Shown here piece by piece: positions 11,832 through 23,302 of a stretch of DNA of 64,000 nt. Below the pieces are notes generated by a model that worked only from the letters and a program-made list of their open reading frames with translations, did no database searches and was not told where the DNA came from. Made by a program: the position numbers and the translations under genes. The number at the start of each line of letters is the position of its first letter. The first letter of the stretch is position 1. Origin of the DNA: Monocercomonoides exilis (lineage: Eukaryota; Preaxostyla; Oxymonadida; Polymastigidae); contig LSRY02000058.1 in the NCBI GenBank assembly GCA_001643675.2, positions 224,501 to 288,500 on the forward strand, in the 5' to 3' direction.

Positions 11832-13553
11832 ATGACTACTCTTGCGCTCGCGCCTCGTTTGAAAGAAGAACGTTTAGCTTTTCATGCCGAAAATCATAGG
11901 CCTATTAGAAAATATCAAGCTTGGCCAGGAAATGTTACATTTTGCTGCGATGGAAATGTTGTTCAAGGCAGTAATAAACTGTTGTTTTGGGCATCATTTG
12001 GCTTTATTATCCTTCCTTACGTACTCTTTTTATCAACAGTTATAAATTTACTCGACAATAGCGCAAGAATCGGATTAATAATATTTTTCGTCATTGTGTT
12101 AATTGTCCTTCTGGTAATGTTTTTTCTTACTTCTTGTACAGAACCTGGAATAATTGATCGATATAGTGCAACCGTAGACGATTATTATTGTATGATTTAT
12201 GCATTGGAAATCGTTATTTTTATATCTTTAAAACATATTTTTAAAAGTACTTCTTGCACAACTTCCAGCAAACTTACCAACTGCAATGTGGCCAAGATAC
12301 TGCAAAACTTGTAAGGCTATTCGACCGCCTCGCGCTTCTCATTGCTCGCGATGTAATCATTGCGTAAGACGATTTGATCATCATTGTCCATGGTTTGCGA
12401 CATTACGTCTTTTTTTAATAATTTTACTTTTGTGACATTTAACTTATTCATGTTTTAGGCTTGGTACCTGCATTGGCGAAAGAAATTATAAATATTTCTT
12501 CTTCTTCTTGTTTTTTGTTGTCTTTTCCTCAATCGTGTTTATTGTTGTTGCTGGTGTATGCTTTTTTGAAGCGGTCACATGTATGTGTTTATTACAGTTA
12601 TATGTCAATATTTTTTAATGCACACTATTGTTTTCTAAAAACGAATAAGGGTATTACAACAATGTTGGAACAGAATGGCATAAAGAACAAACAACATTCA
12701 TTGTGAGAATGTTTTTCTGGTTTGAATTGACTTCTCTTGCTTATTTTTTCAATTTTTTTTTTTAAAAATTTATTTGTTTGTTTATTTATTCTCATTTTTC
12801 CATTATTCCTTTTTTGTTTTCCCCAAACCTCATTTCATTTCCATTCCAGTGCTTTTGTGACAGTCTATGCCATTGTTGTGTTCATCATCTTTGTCCCCTT
12901 CTTTCTGTTCCACTGCTTCTTAATCTTCAAAAACAGAACAACAAGAGAACAGACACTGAACATCCTCACGAGTGAGAACCCATTCAACGAAGGCTGCTGC
13001 GACAGCCTGAAATTCATCATGTGCTCTGACCCTGGCAAACCGTATGAAGTGATTGAGAATATTATTATGAATTTGATAATGATTTTATTTGAATGTTTTG
13101 TGGATGTCGTATTTGAATATTATTTTATTTTATTTATGAATATTTATTTTTATTGTTTTGTTACTGTTTTTATTTGAAAAAATTTTTCATTATTGTTATT
13201 TTTATGCCTAATAACAAACTAATATCTCTCCAATTCTCTTTTCATTCATTCACTCACTTTCACACTCTCTCACACAACAACACACGCACAACACCAACAT
13301 TTCATTTCATTTCATTTCAACTTTTCTCTTTTTTCCTCTTCCTCTTCCTCTCCCTCTCAGTCTCAACTTCCGTGAGCACCTGCATGAGAACCATCCTCTT
13401 CTGCAGCTGGAAGAGAAAGGAAGGCGACTTGCCATTGCAAATGGCATAGCAGTTGCTGATCTGCCACCTGAGCCTGAAAACTACGACGACGAAGCAACAA
13501 CTGAGTCTGCTATGGGCTCTTTGCAATCAGATTTGTATTCTTCTTCTTCTTCT

Positions 13554-13585
<32 letters not shown>

Positions 13586-16500
13586 CTCCTCCTCCTCCTC
13601 TTCTTCTTCTTCCATCCATCCATCTTCTTCAACATCATCACTTTCATCTCTGTCATCATCTCTTTCTTCTTCTGCTTCTTCTTCACCCACATCATCCTTA
13701 TCATCCAACCCCTCTCAATCTGATTCTGCTTCTTCTGAAAATCTTCCCCCAGACTCACCTTCACCTTTTCATTCATCTTCATCTTCATTTCCTTCTTCTT
13801 CCTCTTCCTATTCATCTTCATTTCCTTCCTCTTCTCCTTCTCCTCCGTCTTCTCCTCCTCCTTCTCCCCATTATTCACCCAATCACCTTCTCCTCTGCCA
13901 GCCCTGTAGAATAGACTCTTTAATCACTGCTCCTCATTCATATCACAATCCTATTCAGATGACAGACAATGGAAGCTTAAATTCTTCAACATCTTTATCT
14001 TTATCTTCTTCTTCTTCTTCTTCTTCTTCTTCTTCTTCTTCTCATTCATCATCCTCTTCCTCTTCTTCCTCCTCCTCCTCATCCTCTTCACATAGAAAAG
14101 GCTCTTATTCACCCACAGGCATAGACAACATGACTCGTATTCTGAGAAAAGGGGCAGATCACAGCAGAGAAAGAGAGAAAGACAAAGAGAAGGAGATTAT
14201 GCGATGGATAGAGATGGCACGCATAGACGAGGTGGATGAACGAGAAGGTGAGAGAGAGGAAGGAGGAGAGAGAGGAAGAGAAGGAGAAGAAGAAAGAGAA
14301 GAAGAAGAAGAAAGAGAAGGAGAAAGAGGAAGAGGAAGAGGAGAAAGAGATGCATGTGAAGTGATGACACCGTATTTGGAGTCTATTGAGAGTGTGCTGC
14401 ATTCGAATGGGGCAGAAGATGAGATGGAGGAATATGGGAGTGGAATGAAAGAAAAGGAGATTCTGTTTGTTGGGGAAGACAATCCGTTGGCTGATGGAAG
14501 GTATGGGGATGGCAATAATAACATTAATAACAATAACATAAATAATAATAATAAAAGGAGTAATTATGATAAACATAATAATTATCGCAATAATCATAGT
14601 ACCTTTAACATTAACAATAACAATAATAACAAAGAATTTAATCCAGATATAGAAGCATTCCATTTGAGCCAAACAGAAATTGACTCAAAGAATTTGATAG
14701 GAGACAGAACAGAAACACCTCCTGTGCCACTCACACCATCAGGAGAGGAAGAGAGAGGAGAAGAAGAGAATGACAGAAAAGAATTTATTTCAAAGGATTT
14801 AGATGTGGTTTATTCTGATGAAGGATTTAAGAGTTGTGAAGAAGGAGATGATGATGGTGGTTATAATCAAAATATTGTGAATTCAATGATAGGGAATAAT
14901 AAAGCAGATAATTATCTTTCTGCATCGTCATCTTCTTCTTCATCTTTATCAACTTCTTCTTCGTCTATTTCTAATTCCAATTCCTCTCCTCTTCTTCCCC
15001 TTTCTTTGCTCCACACCCACCACATCCTCAACACAGCCATCTCTTCAGCCTCAATTGATCTGGCTGCTGCTTCATCTTCTCATTCATATTCTGATTATCA
15101 TCTGTCTCCTGAGCTTTATTTGGCAAATACTCAAAGAAATAGATTGGATGGAGAAGATTTGGTTAATGTTGATGATGGAGAAAGAGGAGAAAGAGGAAAA
15201 GAAGGAAATAACAAGATGATAAATGAAAGAGAAGGAGAAAGAGAAGGGGAAGAAGGGAGAGAAGGAGAAGCAATAATATCAGCTGCAGATGCGAAAGAGA
15301 AGAAAAAGAAAAAGAAGAAAAAGAAGAAGAGGAAGAAGAAGCAAAGCCAACAGGAATTAGAAGAGACTCATGTTCAATCAGAAGCCCATCGTTTGATGAA
15401 GAAAAAAGATTATTTTCCAACCTTCAAATCGCTTGCACCTGCACAGATGATGCAATCTGCTGCTCCTTCTTCTATTTCTTCTTCTTCTTCTTCTAATAAT
15501 AATAATAATAATAATAATAACCTTCCATCTTCTTCACAACAACTAGCTCCTATTTCAATGCTTTATCAAAATTCTCCTTCATTTTCTGATAATCTTCAAT
15601 CATCATCATCATCTTCTTCTTCTTCGCTCACACCCAACTTGTATTATCTTCCTTCTTCTTCCTCTTCCTCTTCCTCTTCCTCTTCCTCTTCCTCTTCTTC
15701 TCCATATTATGCCTCTTCTGCCATATTCCCTGAATCTCAAACGCCTCTCAGTAACATTCCTTCATCATCAATAACATCATCATCATCATTTTCTTCCTCT
15801 TCTAACCCTCCCTCCATCTCAAACGACTTCTTCTTCTCTGCCCATCCTCTTCTCCCTCTTCTTCCTCACCTCCACCAACACTCTCATATTCTCCCTCATT
15901 TGCATCGCTCTTTCTCTGCCCCTGATTTATGCCTTCTTCGTCCTTCTCCTTTCGATTTCTTCTCTTCTCCTCAGAATCTTGCATTCCCCCATTCTCCTCT
16001 GCAAGCTTATTCTTCCACCCCTTCTCAAGCATCTTATGTTACTCATGTTTCTTCTGTAGCTTCTATTGCTTCTTCCTCTTCCTCTTCCTCCTCTTCTTCT
16101 TCTCCTTCTTCATTGGTTGCTTCATCTGACATCGCTTTTAACTCACCTTCTGGTTTCTCTAATGTCACCCCTGCTTCTGCTTTTCAGACTCCTCTATCTT
16201 CTTATTCTTCCTCTTCCTCTTCTTCCTCCTCCTCTTCTTCTATTTATGCCTCTCCTTCTCATCGTTCTGTCTCTCCTTCCTCTTCCTCCATGGCATCATC
16301 ATTCACATCCATCTCTTCTTCTTCTTCTTCTTCTTCCTCTTCCTCTTCCTCTTCTTCTTCTTCTCAATACACCCCTCTTCCTACTCCTTCTTCTACCCCT
16401 GCTCTTACTCCTGCATTGTCTGTAGCCACAACTTCTTCTTCTTCTTCCTCTTCCTCTTCTCCTTCTCCTTCTCCTTCTTCAATTTCTGCCTCAAATCCTG

Positions 16501-18212
16501 TTGAATTCTCTTCTCATCTTTCTCACTATCAACAGCTATCTTTACTGATCAACCAACAAAAGGGACAAAACACTCAACTTTTGTCTCAACAAAACACATT
16601 GAAGAATATTTCTTCTTCTTCTTCTTCCTCCTCTTCTTCTTTCTCCTCTTCTCCTTCTCCTTCTCCCTCTTTAGTATCTCAAACTCCTCTCTTCCGCCGT
16701 TCTCAATCACCTTCAATGAAACAACCATATCCTTCTCAATCATCGTCTAATTCATCATCATCATTTAATTCTTCTTCTTCTTCATCATATCCATTGTCTT
16801 CTTCTTCTTCTTCCTCTTCTTCCTCTTCCTCTTCTTCCTCTTCCTCTTCTTCCTCTTCCTCTTCTTCCTCTTCCTCTTCTTCCTCTTCCTCTTCTTCCTC
16901 TTCCTCTTCTTCCTCTTTCTCTTCTTCTTCAATGAAAGCTGTCCCCTCTCCCACAACCACACCCACTCTCATCTCTTCCAAACAGATAAGTTCAAATGCC
17001 TCCCTCATTCACAGACAAAGACAGACATCTCAAAGAACGCTATCACCTTCCACTCTATCTGCTTCTTCTTCTTCTTCTTCTTCTTCTCCCTTTTCATCAA
17101 GAAATGCCATCATTCTTCATTCCACCTCTCGTTCTTCATCGCCCTCTGCCTTCAGAACATCAATCACACCTTCTCTTTTGTCTTCCCATGGAAACATCTT
17201 GTTTCGTATGCCTTCTCCTTCCATCTCTTCATCCTTCTCCCCTTCTCTTTCTGACATGAACCAAACTGCTATTTCATTCTCTACTCCTCGTCTTTCTTCT
17301 TCTTCTTCTTCCTCCTCCTCCTCTTCTTCTTCTACTGCTCCTCTTTCTCGCTCCAATCTCTTCATCCACCCATCATCATCATCACAACAACAACAACAAC
17401 AACCTTCTTCTTCCTCTTCCTCTTCCTCTTTTTCTTCTTCTCTTCTGAATGACAACAGGACTTTATCGCATCTGCCAGGCGAAGATCGGAATATTTACAC
17501 TCTTCCCACACGGATGCCTTCTCCTCTGCTGTCATCCAGCGGATTATCTGACGGCAAACGATACACAAAAAATGGCATTGCTCAAACGATGCCTCATTAC
17601 AGAAACATTTCTATGGCTCAATTGACTGCAGACGCCTCGGAGAAATTTGGTGCTTCGGGTACTTCAGAGTATCTTGGAAGCTTGTCGCTGGATAATTCTC
17701 CGTATTTCTCCGAGTTTTCATCATCACCAAATACTGCTGTTGCTGCTGCAGGACACACGAATATCAGCAATGCAGCGATGTCTGCTTCATTTTCGTCACT
17801 TGGCCCTTCTCTGCCTCAGTCATCATCTACACACTCAATTCAATCATTGCAGTCTGTGCAGTCTATGCAATCTATGCATTCAGTTCATTCATCACAATCT
17901 CTTCGCTATCATCGTTCGCTCTCCTCATTCAATGCAACTTCCCCCTCGCTCACTCAATCTCTTTCTCCACCAGCCTCTTTAGACACCGCCTCATTCACAT
18001 CGCCTGCCCTGTCGTGCTCAGCTGAGAGTGAGCTGATGCATTCTTCTCCATCTGCCACATCCATGTCCTCTCTCGACTCTTCGCTCTCTTTGTCTGAGTC
18101 TTCCTCTAAGAAAGACCAGTTAAGCACAAATAAACAGGAGGAGGACAGCTGGGACGAGACTGATGACTCGTTTGAGGAGTTTTCGGAGGAAGAAATAGAA
18201 ATTTCAGAATGA
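11832..18212 (+). CDS. DHHC-type protein S-palmitoyltransferase with giant poly-Ser C-terminal tail
   Basis: Transfers palmitate to cysteines of membrane-associated proteins. Exons: 11832-12189, 12248-12392, 12459-~12584, ~12850-13041, 13361-18212 (about 1,885-1,890 aa). TM1 and TM2 lie near residues 55-77 and 83-104, followed by CTEPGII, the Cys-rich domain ([22 protein letters not shown]) and DHHC at 12376-12387, with the catalytic Cys codon at 12385. An intron splits the Trp codon directly after DHHCP, giving [21 protein letters not shown]3 and TM4 follow, then TTRE matching the family TTxE motif and an LNFREHL segment. The exon 3/4 junction is uncertain: 12584/12850 and 12580/12864 both keep frame. 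From about residue 325 the protein is a tail of Ser runs with acidic, Asn and Lys patches; family members normally have short tails. The ATG at 11832 was preferred over an upstream in-frame TTG. Confidence 0.88.
13538..13614 (+). repeat. (TCT/TCC)n tract coding poly-Ser in the DHHC tail
   Basis: Trinucleotide TCT with TCC interruptions, in frame, giving more than 20 Ser. The antisense strand reads as poly-Glu, which is a shadow and not a gene. Confidence 0.85.
16795..16926 (+). repeat. 15-bp minisatellite (TCTTCTTCCTCTTCC)n within poly-Ser
   Basis: About seven copies of a higher-order 15-bp unit built from TCT and TCC triplets, giving a Ser run of more than 40 residues. The regular TCC positions show expansion by whole 15-bp units and not only by single triplets. 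Confidence 0.85.
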
Positions 18213-18978
18213 ATGAGCGAATGAGATTAATTTTAAAAGGTATAACTCAAATTTTACGTTTAAACATTTTGTTTGTATGCAGTTTGGTTTATTTTGTTGA
18301 AAAAATATTTTTCATTTTCTTTTATTTTTTTGGAAATTGAGAAGTTTTTTGTTATTTGTGGGCTTTTAATCTTTTTTTTAAATTTGAGGCTAAAAAGTAT
18401 TATTTTTTAGTTTATTTTCAAAGGAGTTGAAGATCATTGTTAAAAATCAGAAAGAAAAGTTTACGTTTTCTTTCAAAATCAATGTTTTGCATTTGCTTTC
18501 ATTAATGTGAAAGTTAGTTTAATCAGAAAGTTTTATCAATTTGAAATAGAAGAAAACTTGTTATTTTTTCAATTTTTGTTTTTTCGATAACTTTTTAATC
18601 AGCCTTTTTAAGAAATACATGTGTCTTTCAGATCTTTTATCTGTTTGCTCTGAATTAAGCTTATAATTTTCATTTTTTTAAGTCTATATTTTTCGACTAT
18701 TTTATGAATTATTCGATCGCTTTCTGTTTATCAATTTATCATTTACAGCAAATGAATGTTATCGTTTTTTGATAATCGATTTGAAAAGAACAATACCAAC
18801 ACATAGCTATAATTGTAAAACTTGAAGAATATAAATAAAGTTTTTTAAATACGAAAAAACATGTAATAATTGCTAATCATCTTTTTAACATGATTTTTAA
18901 TGAACAAACAAAATCAATATATGTGTACTGGGACAAGTGATCATTAATTATTTATTCCAACAAAATTCATGTGGAACA
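18213..18978. other. Intergenic spacer, DHHC gene to phosphatase gene
   Basis: Very AT-rich with many T-runs. AATAAA at 18834-18839 is far (about 620 nt) from the DHHC stop and may or may not be its poly(A) signal. No coding sequence or structured RNA was recognised. Confidence 0.55.
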
Positions 18979-21900
18979 ATGGCTCAAACAGAATTGGATC
19001 TTGTTGATTTGTATAATATTATAATTGAAGGAGAGTCTTGTGTTGTTGATATACGCTCTTCTGAAGAATTTGCTGAATCGCACATAATCTCTTCATATCG
19101 AGTAAGTAATACATATCTCGAGGAATTAGAAAATATCAAATACAAAAGAAAAGTTGTTATATCATATTCTATAGATCCACCTTCTCAACAATTTATAAAA
19201 GTTTTGAAGAAACAACAAAACGTTGAAGAAACATATTCATGCCCCTTTGCTGATTTCCAACGAAATTATCCATTTTTTTGTGAAAGCTCAGATTCTCCAA
19301 GTCACGAGACATTAAGGTCATATCCAAATCGTTTGCAAAACTGATTAGAATTTTTATTCTTTTAATTGTTTTTTTATTAAAGAGGTTACAAAGCACATTT
19401 TCCTTTCTGGACAATATCCAGCATCCAACATGGAAGCACTCATGAACTTAAATATTTTTCATATTATAAACTGCACAAATGATGTTTGTATTTTTTATCA
19501 ATCTAATCATGCTTTAAAGAAAAAATCATTATTAATGAATTTATTTCATTCATTTGGGTTTTTTTTTAGGTCAAAAACTATTTTGAAAATTTTCAGTTCG
19601 AAGACGAAGATTCTACAACAGATGATAGTTCATTTTCCGTTGGAACCATCCAATCAAATATTTCTTTGCTTCAAGATTTGCCTCGAAACTGGTCATGTGG
19701 CTCATTATCCACCATTCCAGGAATTCCTAAAGAGAATTCTCGTGTTGTTCCCAATTTTGCTGATGGATCGCAAGTCTCATCGTTTTTTCAGCCACCGCAG
19801 GTATCTCCCCAACAGTCCTACACTCAGGGCTCTATCTTGATGCCTGGCTCAAACCCACTTGAAGGAAGTATTTCATTGACGAATTATCCACAAATAGAAG
19901 AGAATGACCGGCAAGGCACGTTTTATTCAGACACTTTGGGGTCCTTCTATCAAAACACATCAGAAGATGGACGAATATTCCCTCAGGAACAATCAGTTAA
20001 GGAAAGAGAAAGAGATAAAGAAAGAGAGAGAAAGACAGCAAAGTCAGTATTTTTCTCTGACACTGCCAATTTGGAGCCAACCAGCTTTGTGGCTTCTCCG
20101 CCTACTCCTGTCATTCCTCTGCAGAGAACTGGGCCTCATCTCTTTTATGAAGGCAGTGGAGAACAAGGAATGCAAGGAATACAAGGAATGAGGAGGAAGA
20201 AGGAGAAGATGTTCTCAGAGAAGAGAGGGAAGTTTGAGAAATATGAAGAAGGAGAAGAGGAAGAGGAAGAGGATGATGATGCTAAGTGTGATAGTACGGA
20301 GAGTGTTACTGAGACAGAGACAGAAAATGAAGAAGACAGCGAAAGCAGCACAGAAATTGAGTGTGGACACGAAAGAGACGAGTCAGAAGATCTGTTTGAT
20401 GGAGTCAGGGCAGCAGATGAAGAGAATGAAGAAGGAGAAGGAGAAGGAGAAGGAGATGATGATGAATCAACTTCTTCTAATTCTTCTTCTTCTTCCTCTT
20501 CTTCTTCTGATTCTGCTTCAGTTTCTTCTTCTTTTTCATCAACTGTTTCATCTTCGTCGTCTTCTTACCAGAAGATGTTGTCGCCAGCATTTCATCCAAC
20601 ATTTGTGATGCCCTCACACTCCTCATTCACAAACACATTCAGCAACAACAATAACAATAATAACAACAATAGCCAAACATTCACCTCAATTTCTCCTTCT
20701 CCTTTCACTCTCTCAATCTCTTCTTCCACTTCATCTTCCACTTCATCTTCTCCATTTTCCGCCTCCTCTTCCCCCTCCACCTCCCCTTCCTCTTCTGCCT
20801 TCTCCTCTCCGTCCATCTCCTCTGCCCCCCACACTTCTCTTGCCTCTCTCAGAAGATCCAACAAAATGCAGTCTTTATTCCAGCCTTCGCCTCAGCTGCA
20901 TCCAACCTCTCCTTCTATACACCCACTCATGGTGCTGCCTTCCTCTAAACCGACTCCTCCAGGGCATTTCGGAAAATCTTTTGTTTCTTCTTCTTCTTCT
21001 TCATCATCTTCATCTTCTCATAGAACCAATTCTCCTTCACCATCCATCACACCAATAGGCATTTCATCATCATCATCTTCTTCTTCTTCACCTTCCTCTT
21101 CTTCCTCTTCCTCTTCTTCCTCTTCTTCCACACCCTCCTCCTCCTCCTTCCTCATCTCCCCTGCCTCCATCTCTTCTCCCTTCAGCTCCACTCCTCACTC
21201 TCCCACCATCGCCCCTTTAAACAATCCATCTTTTTTCTCCAGTCAAAATCGTTCTGTCGATCAAACAAGATTTTTCAGGCTGAAAGGACAGCTTGAATGG
21301 GGCAAGCATCAACATATGGAGAAAGCAAAGGCAATTTTCCATCAGTCCAAACAGCTTCAAATGCAACAGCAACAACAACAGCAACAACAAAAGCAGTCAC
21401 CTTCATTTGCACTCCATTCACAGTCATCTCACTCCATGTCTCTTGTTCCCTCACGCCCCACCTTCAACTACATCCGCCTGAACATCGAAGACTCAGTCAA
21501 CAGCACTTTGCTCTCCACTCTCCCCTCTGTGCTCTTCTTCCTCCACTCCTGCTACCAGCAGCATTCAAATGTGCTTGTGCATTGCTCACAGGGCATATCC
21601 CGTTCTCCATCTGTGGTGATTGCATATTTAATGCTCAGACACCCAAACTCTTCGTTTGAGTCTGCGTTGAAGCATGTGACAAGGAGAAGGCCGTTGACAA
21701 GGCCGAATGCGAAGTTCCAGAAGGAGCTGAAGGTGCTGGGCGATTGGATACCAAGAGAGAGGGAGAAGATTAGAAGGAGAAGGAGGAGAAGGAGGAGAGA
21801 AAGGGAGAGGGAGAGGGAGAAGGAGAAGGAGGGGAAGAAGGAGATGGTGGGGAAAGGGAAGGAAGAAGGGGAGAAAGTGTTTGAAGAATATGGAGGAAAT

Positions 21901-23256
21901 GTGAAGGAAGAAGAGGAAGAAGAAGGAAAAGAAGGAAAAGAAGTTGAAATAGAAATAGAAACAGAAAGCATAGAGAAGCTGAAGGAGAAGCAAAGTGCTG
22001 AGAGGTTGAGTGAAGAAGAAATGAATGCAGAGATTGAGGAGCTGATATCAGGAATGGCTGAAGAGTGGGGGAGGAAAGAGAAGGCAACACACAGCAATGT
22101 GGAGTATTCTGCATTGGCACAAGAGGAAGATGAGAAAGAAGGGAGAAAAGAAGGGAAAAAGAAGATGGAGGAAGGGAAGACAACAAAAGATGATCAAAAT
22201 CAGCAGCCTTTGATAGGTTCTGAGAAATCTTCTGTTTCTTCAATGTCTTCTTCTATTTCATCGTCATCATCATCGTCATCATCATCATCATCGTCGTCAT
22301 CGTCATCATCGTCATCATCATCATCTTCTTCTTCTTCTTCTGAGCATATTCAACAACCAAGTCCAGAATATAAAGACATATCTGAACCACTCAATAATTC
22401 CATCGCTCAAAAAGAAAAAGGCGAAAATCAGATTTACAACACCAATAATGCAATTGTTGTGTCTCCTCTTATACAAGCACCTGAATTTCTCCGCGGAGAA
22501 ACTCTGTCTGTCCCATTGACGCCTGCTGAGCTACCGGCAAGAGCATCGTCTCCGAGTCATTCTGTGCATCTGTTGGAACCTCAACACTTGAATCAATTAT
22601 CCATTCTTCAACAGAAACAAGAAAAAGAACAAGAAAAAGTTCAAAAAGAAGAACAGCAAAAAGAACAAGAACAAGCAATGCCTCCATCTCTTCAGCCTCA
22701 TCCACAACCTCCTCCTCCTCCAACACAATTGAATACACACACACACACACAATCACATCCACCACCACCTCCTCCTCCACCTCCACCTTATCCTCCACCA
22801 TGTCATCATCCTTCTTCTTCTTCAAATTCTTCTTCTTCAAATTCTTCAAATTCTTCTTCATCTCCTTCTTCCACTTCATCCTCTTCTGACACCTCAGCCA
22901 CAACCACCACCACCCCATCATCATCATCATCACAGACACAATTGCCATCTCATTCACTTCCTCAACAATCACTCACATCATCATCATCATCCTCTTTATC
23001 ATCATCATCATCATCCTTATCTTCTTCTTCTTCTTCTTTAAATGCCACTTCATTCCCACTTCAACCCTCATCTCAATCTCAATCACAATCACATTCACAA
23101 ATAGCTTCTTCTCCATCCGCATCAAACGCATTCGCCAATCAATCACAAAGCCAATCTTTCCAATCTACTTCTTCTTCTTCACCATCATCTTCTTTTTCAT
23201 CTTCTTTCTCATTAACTTCCTCTTCCTCTTCCACCTCCGCCACCACCACCACCACC

Positions 23257-23302
<46 letters not shown>

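Noticed and set aside
12178-12314. Reading straight through from exon 1 of the DHHC gene
   Set aside because: It runs past the GTATGA donor and gives a non-family sequence ending at a stop, while splicing 12189 to 12248 restores [14 protein letters not shown].
13453-13914. Plus-strand Leu/His-rich frames overlapping the Ser-rich exons
   Set aside because: Frame-shifted readings of TCT/CTT repeats; they break where the true frame goes on.
13481-17568. Long minus-strand open frames of poly-Glu, Lys/Arg and Asp opposite the DHHC tail (and similar ones opposite 19.6-41.9 kb)
   Set aside because: They are complements of TCN serine runs; no start context, domain or splice structure, and the plus-strand frame continues from conserved domains.
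18937-18978. Upstream in-frame GTG start for the giant phosphatase gene
   Set aside because: An ATG at 18979 directly precedes the conserved rhodanese-like region; GTG starts are not expected in nuclear genes.
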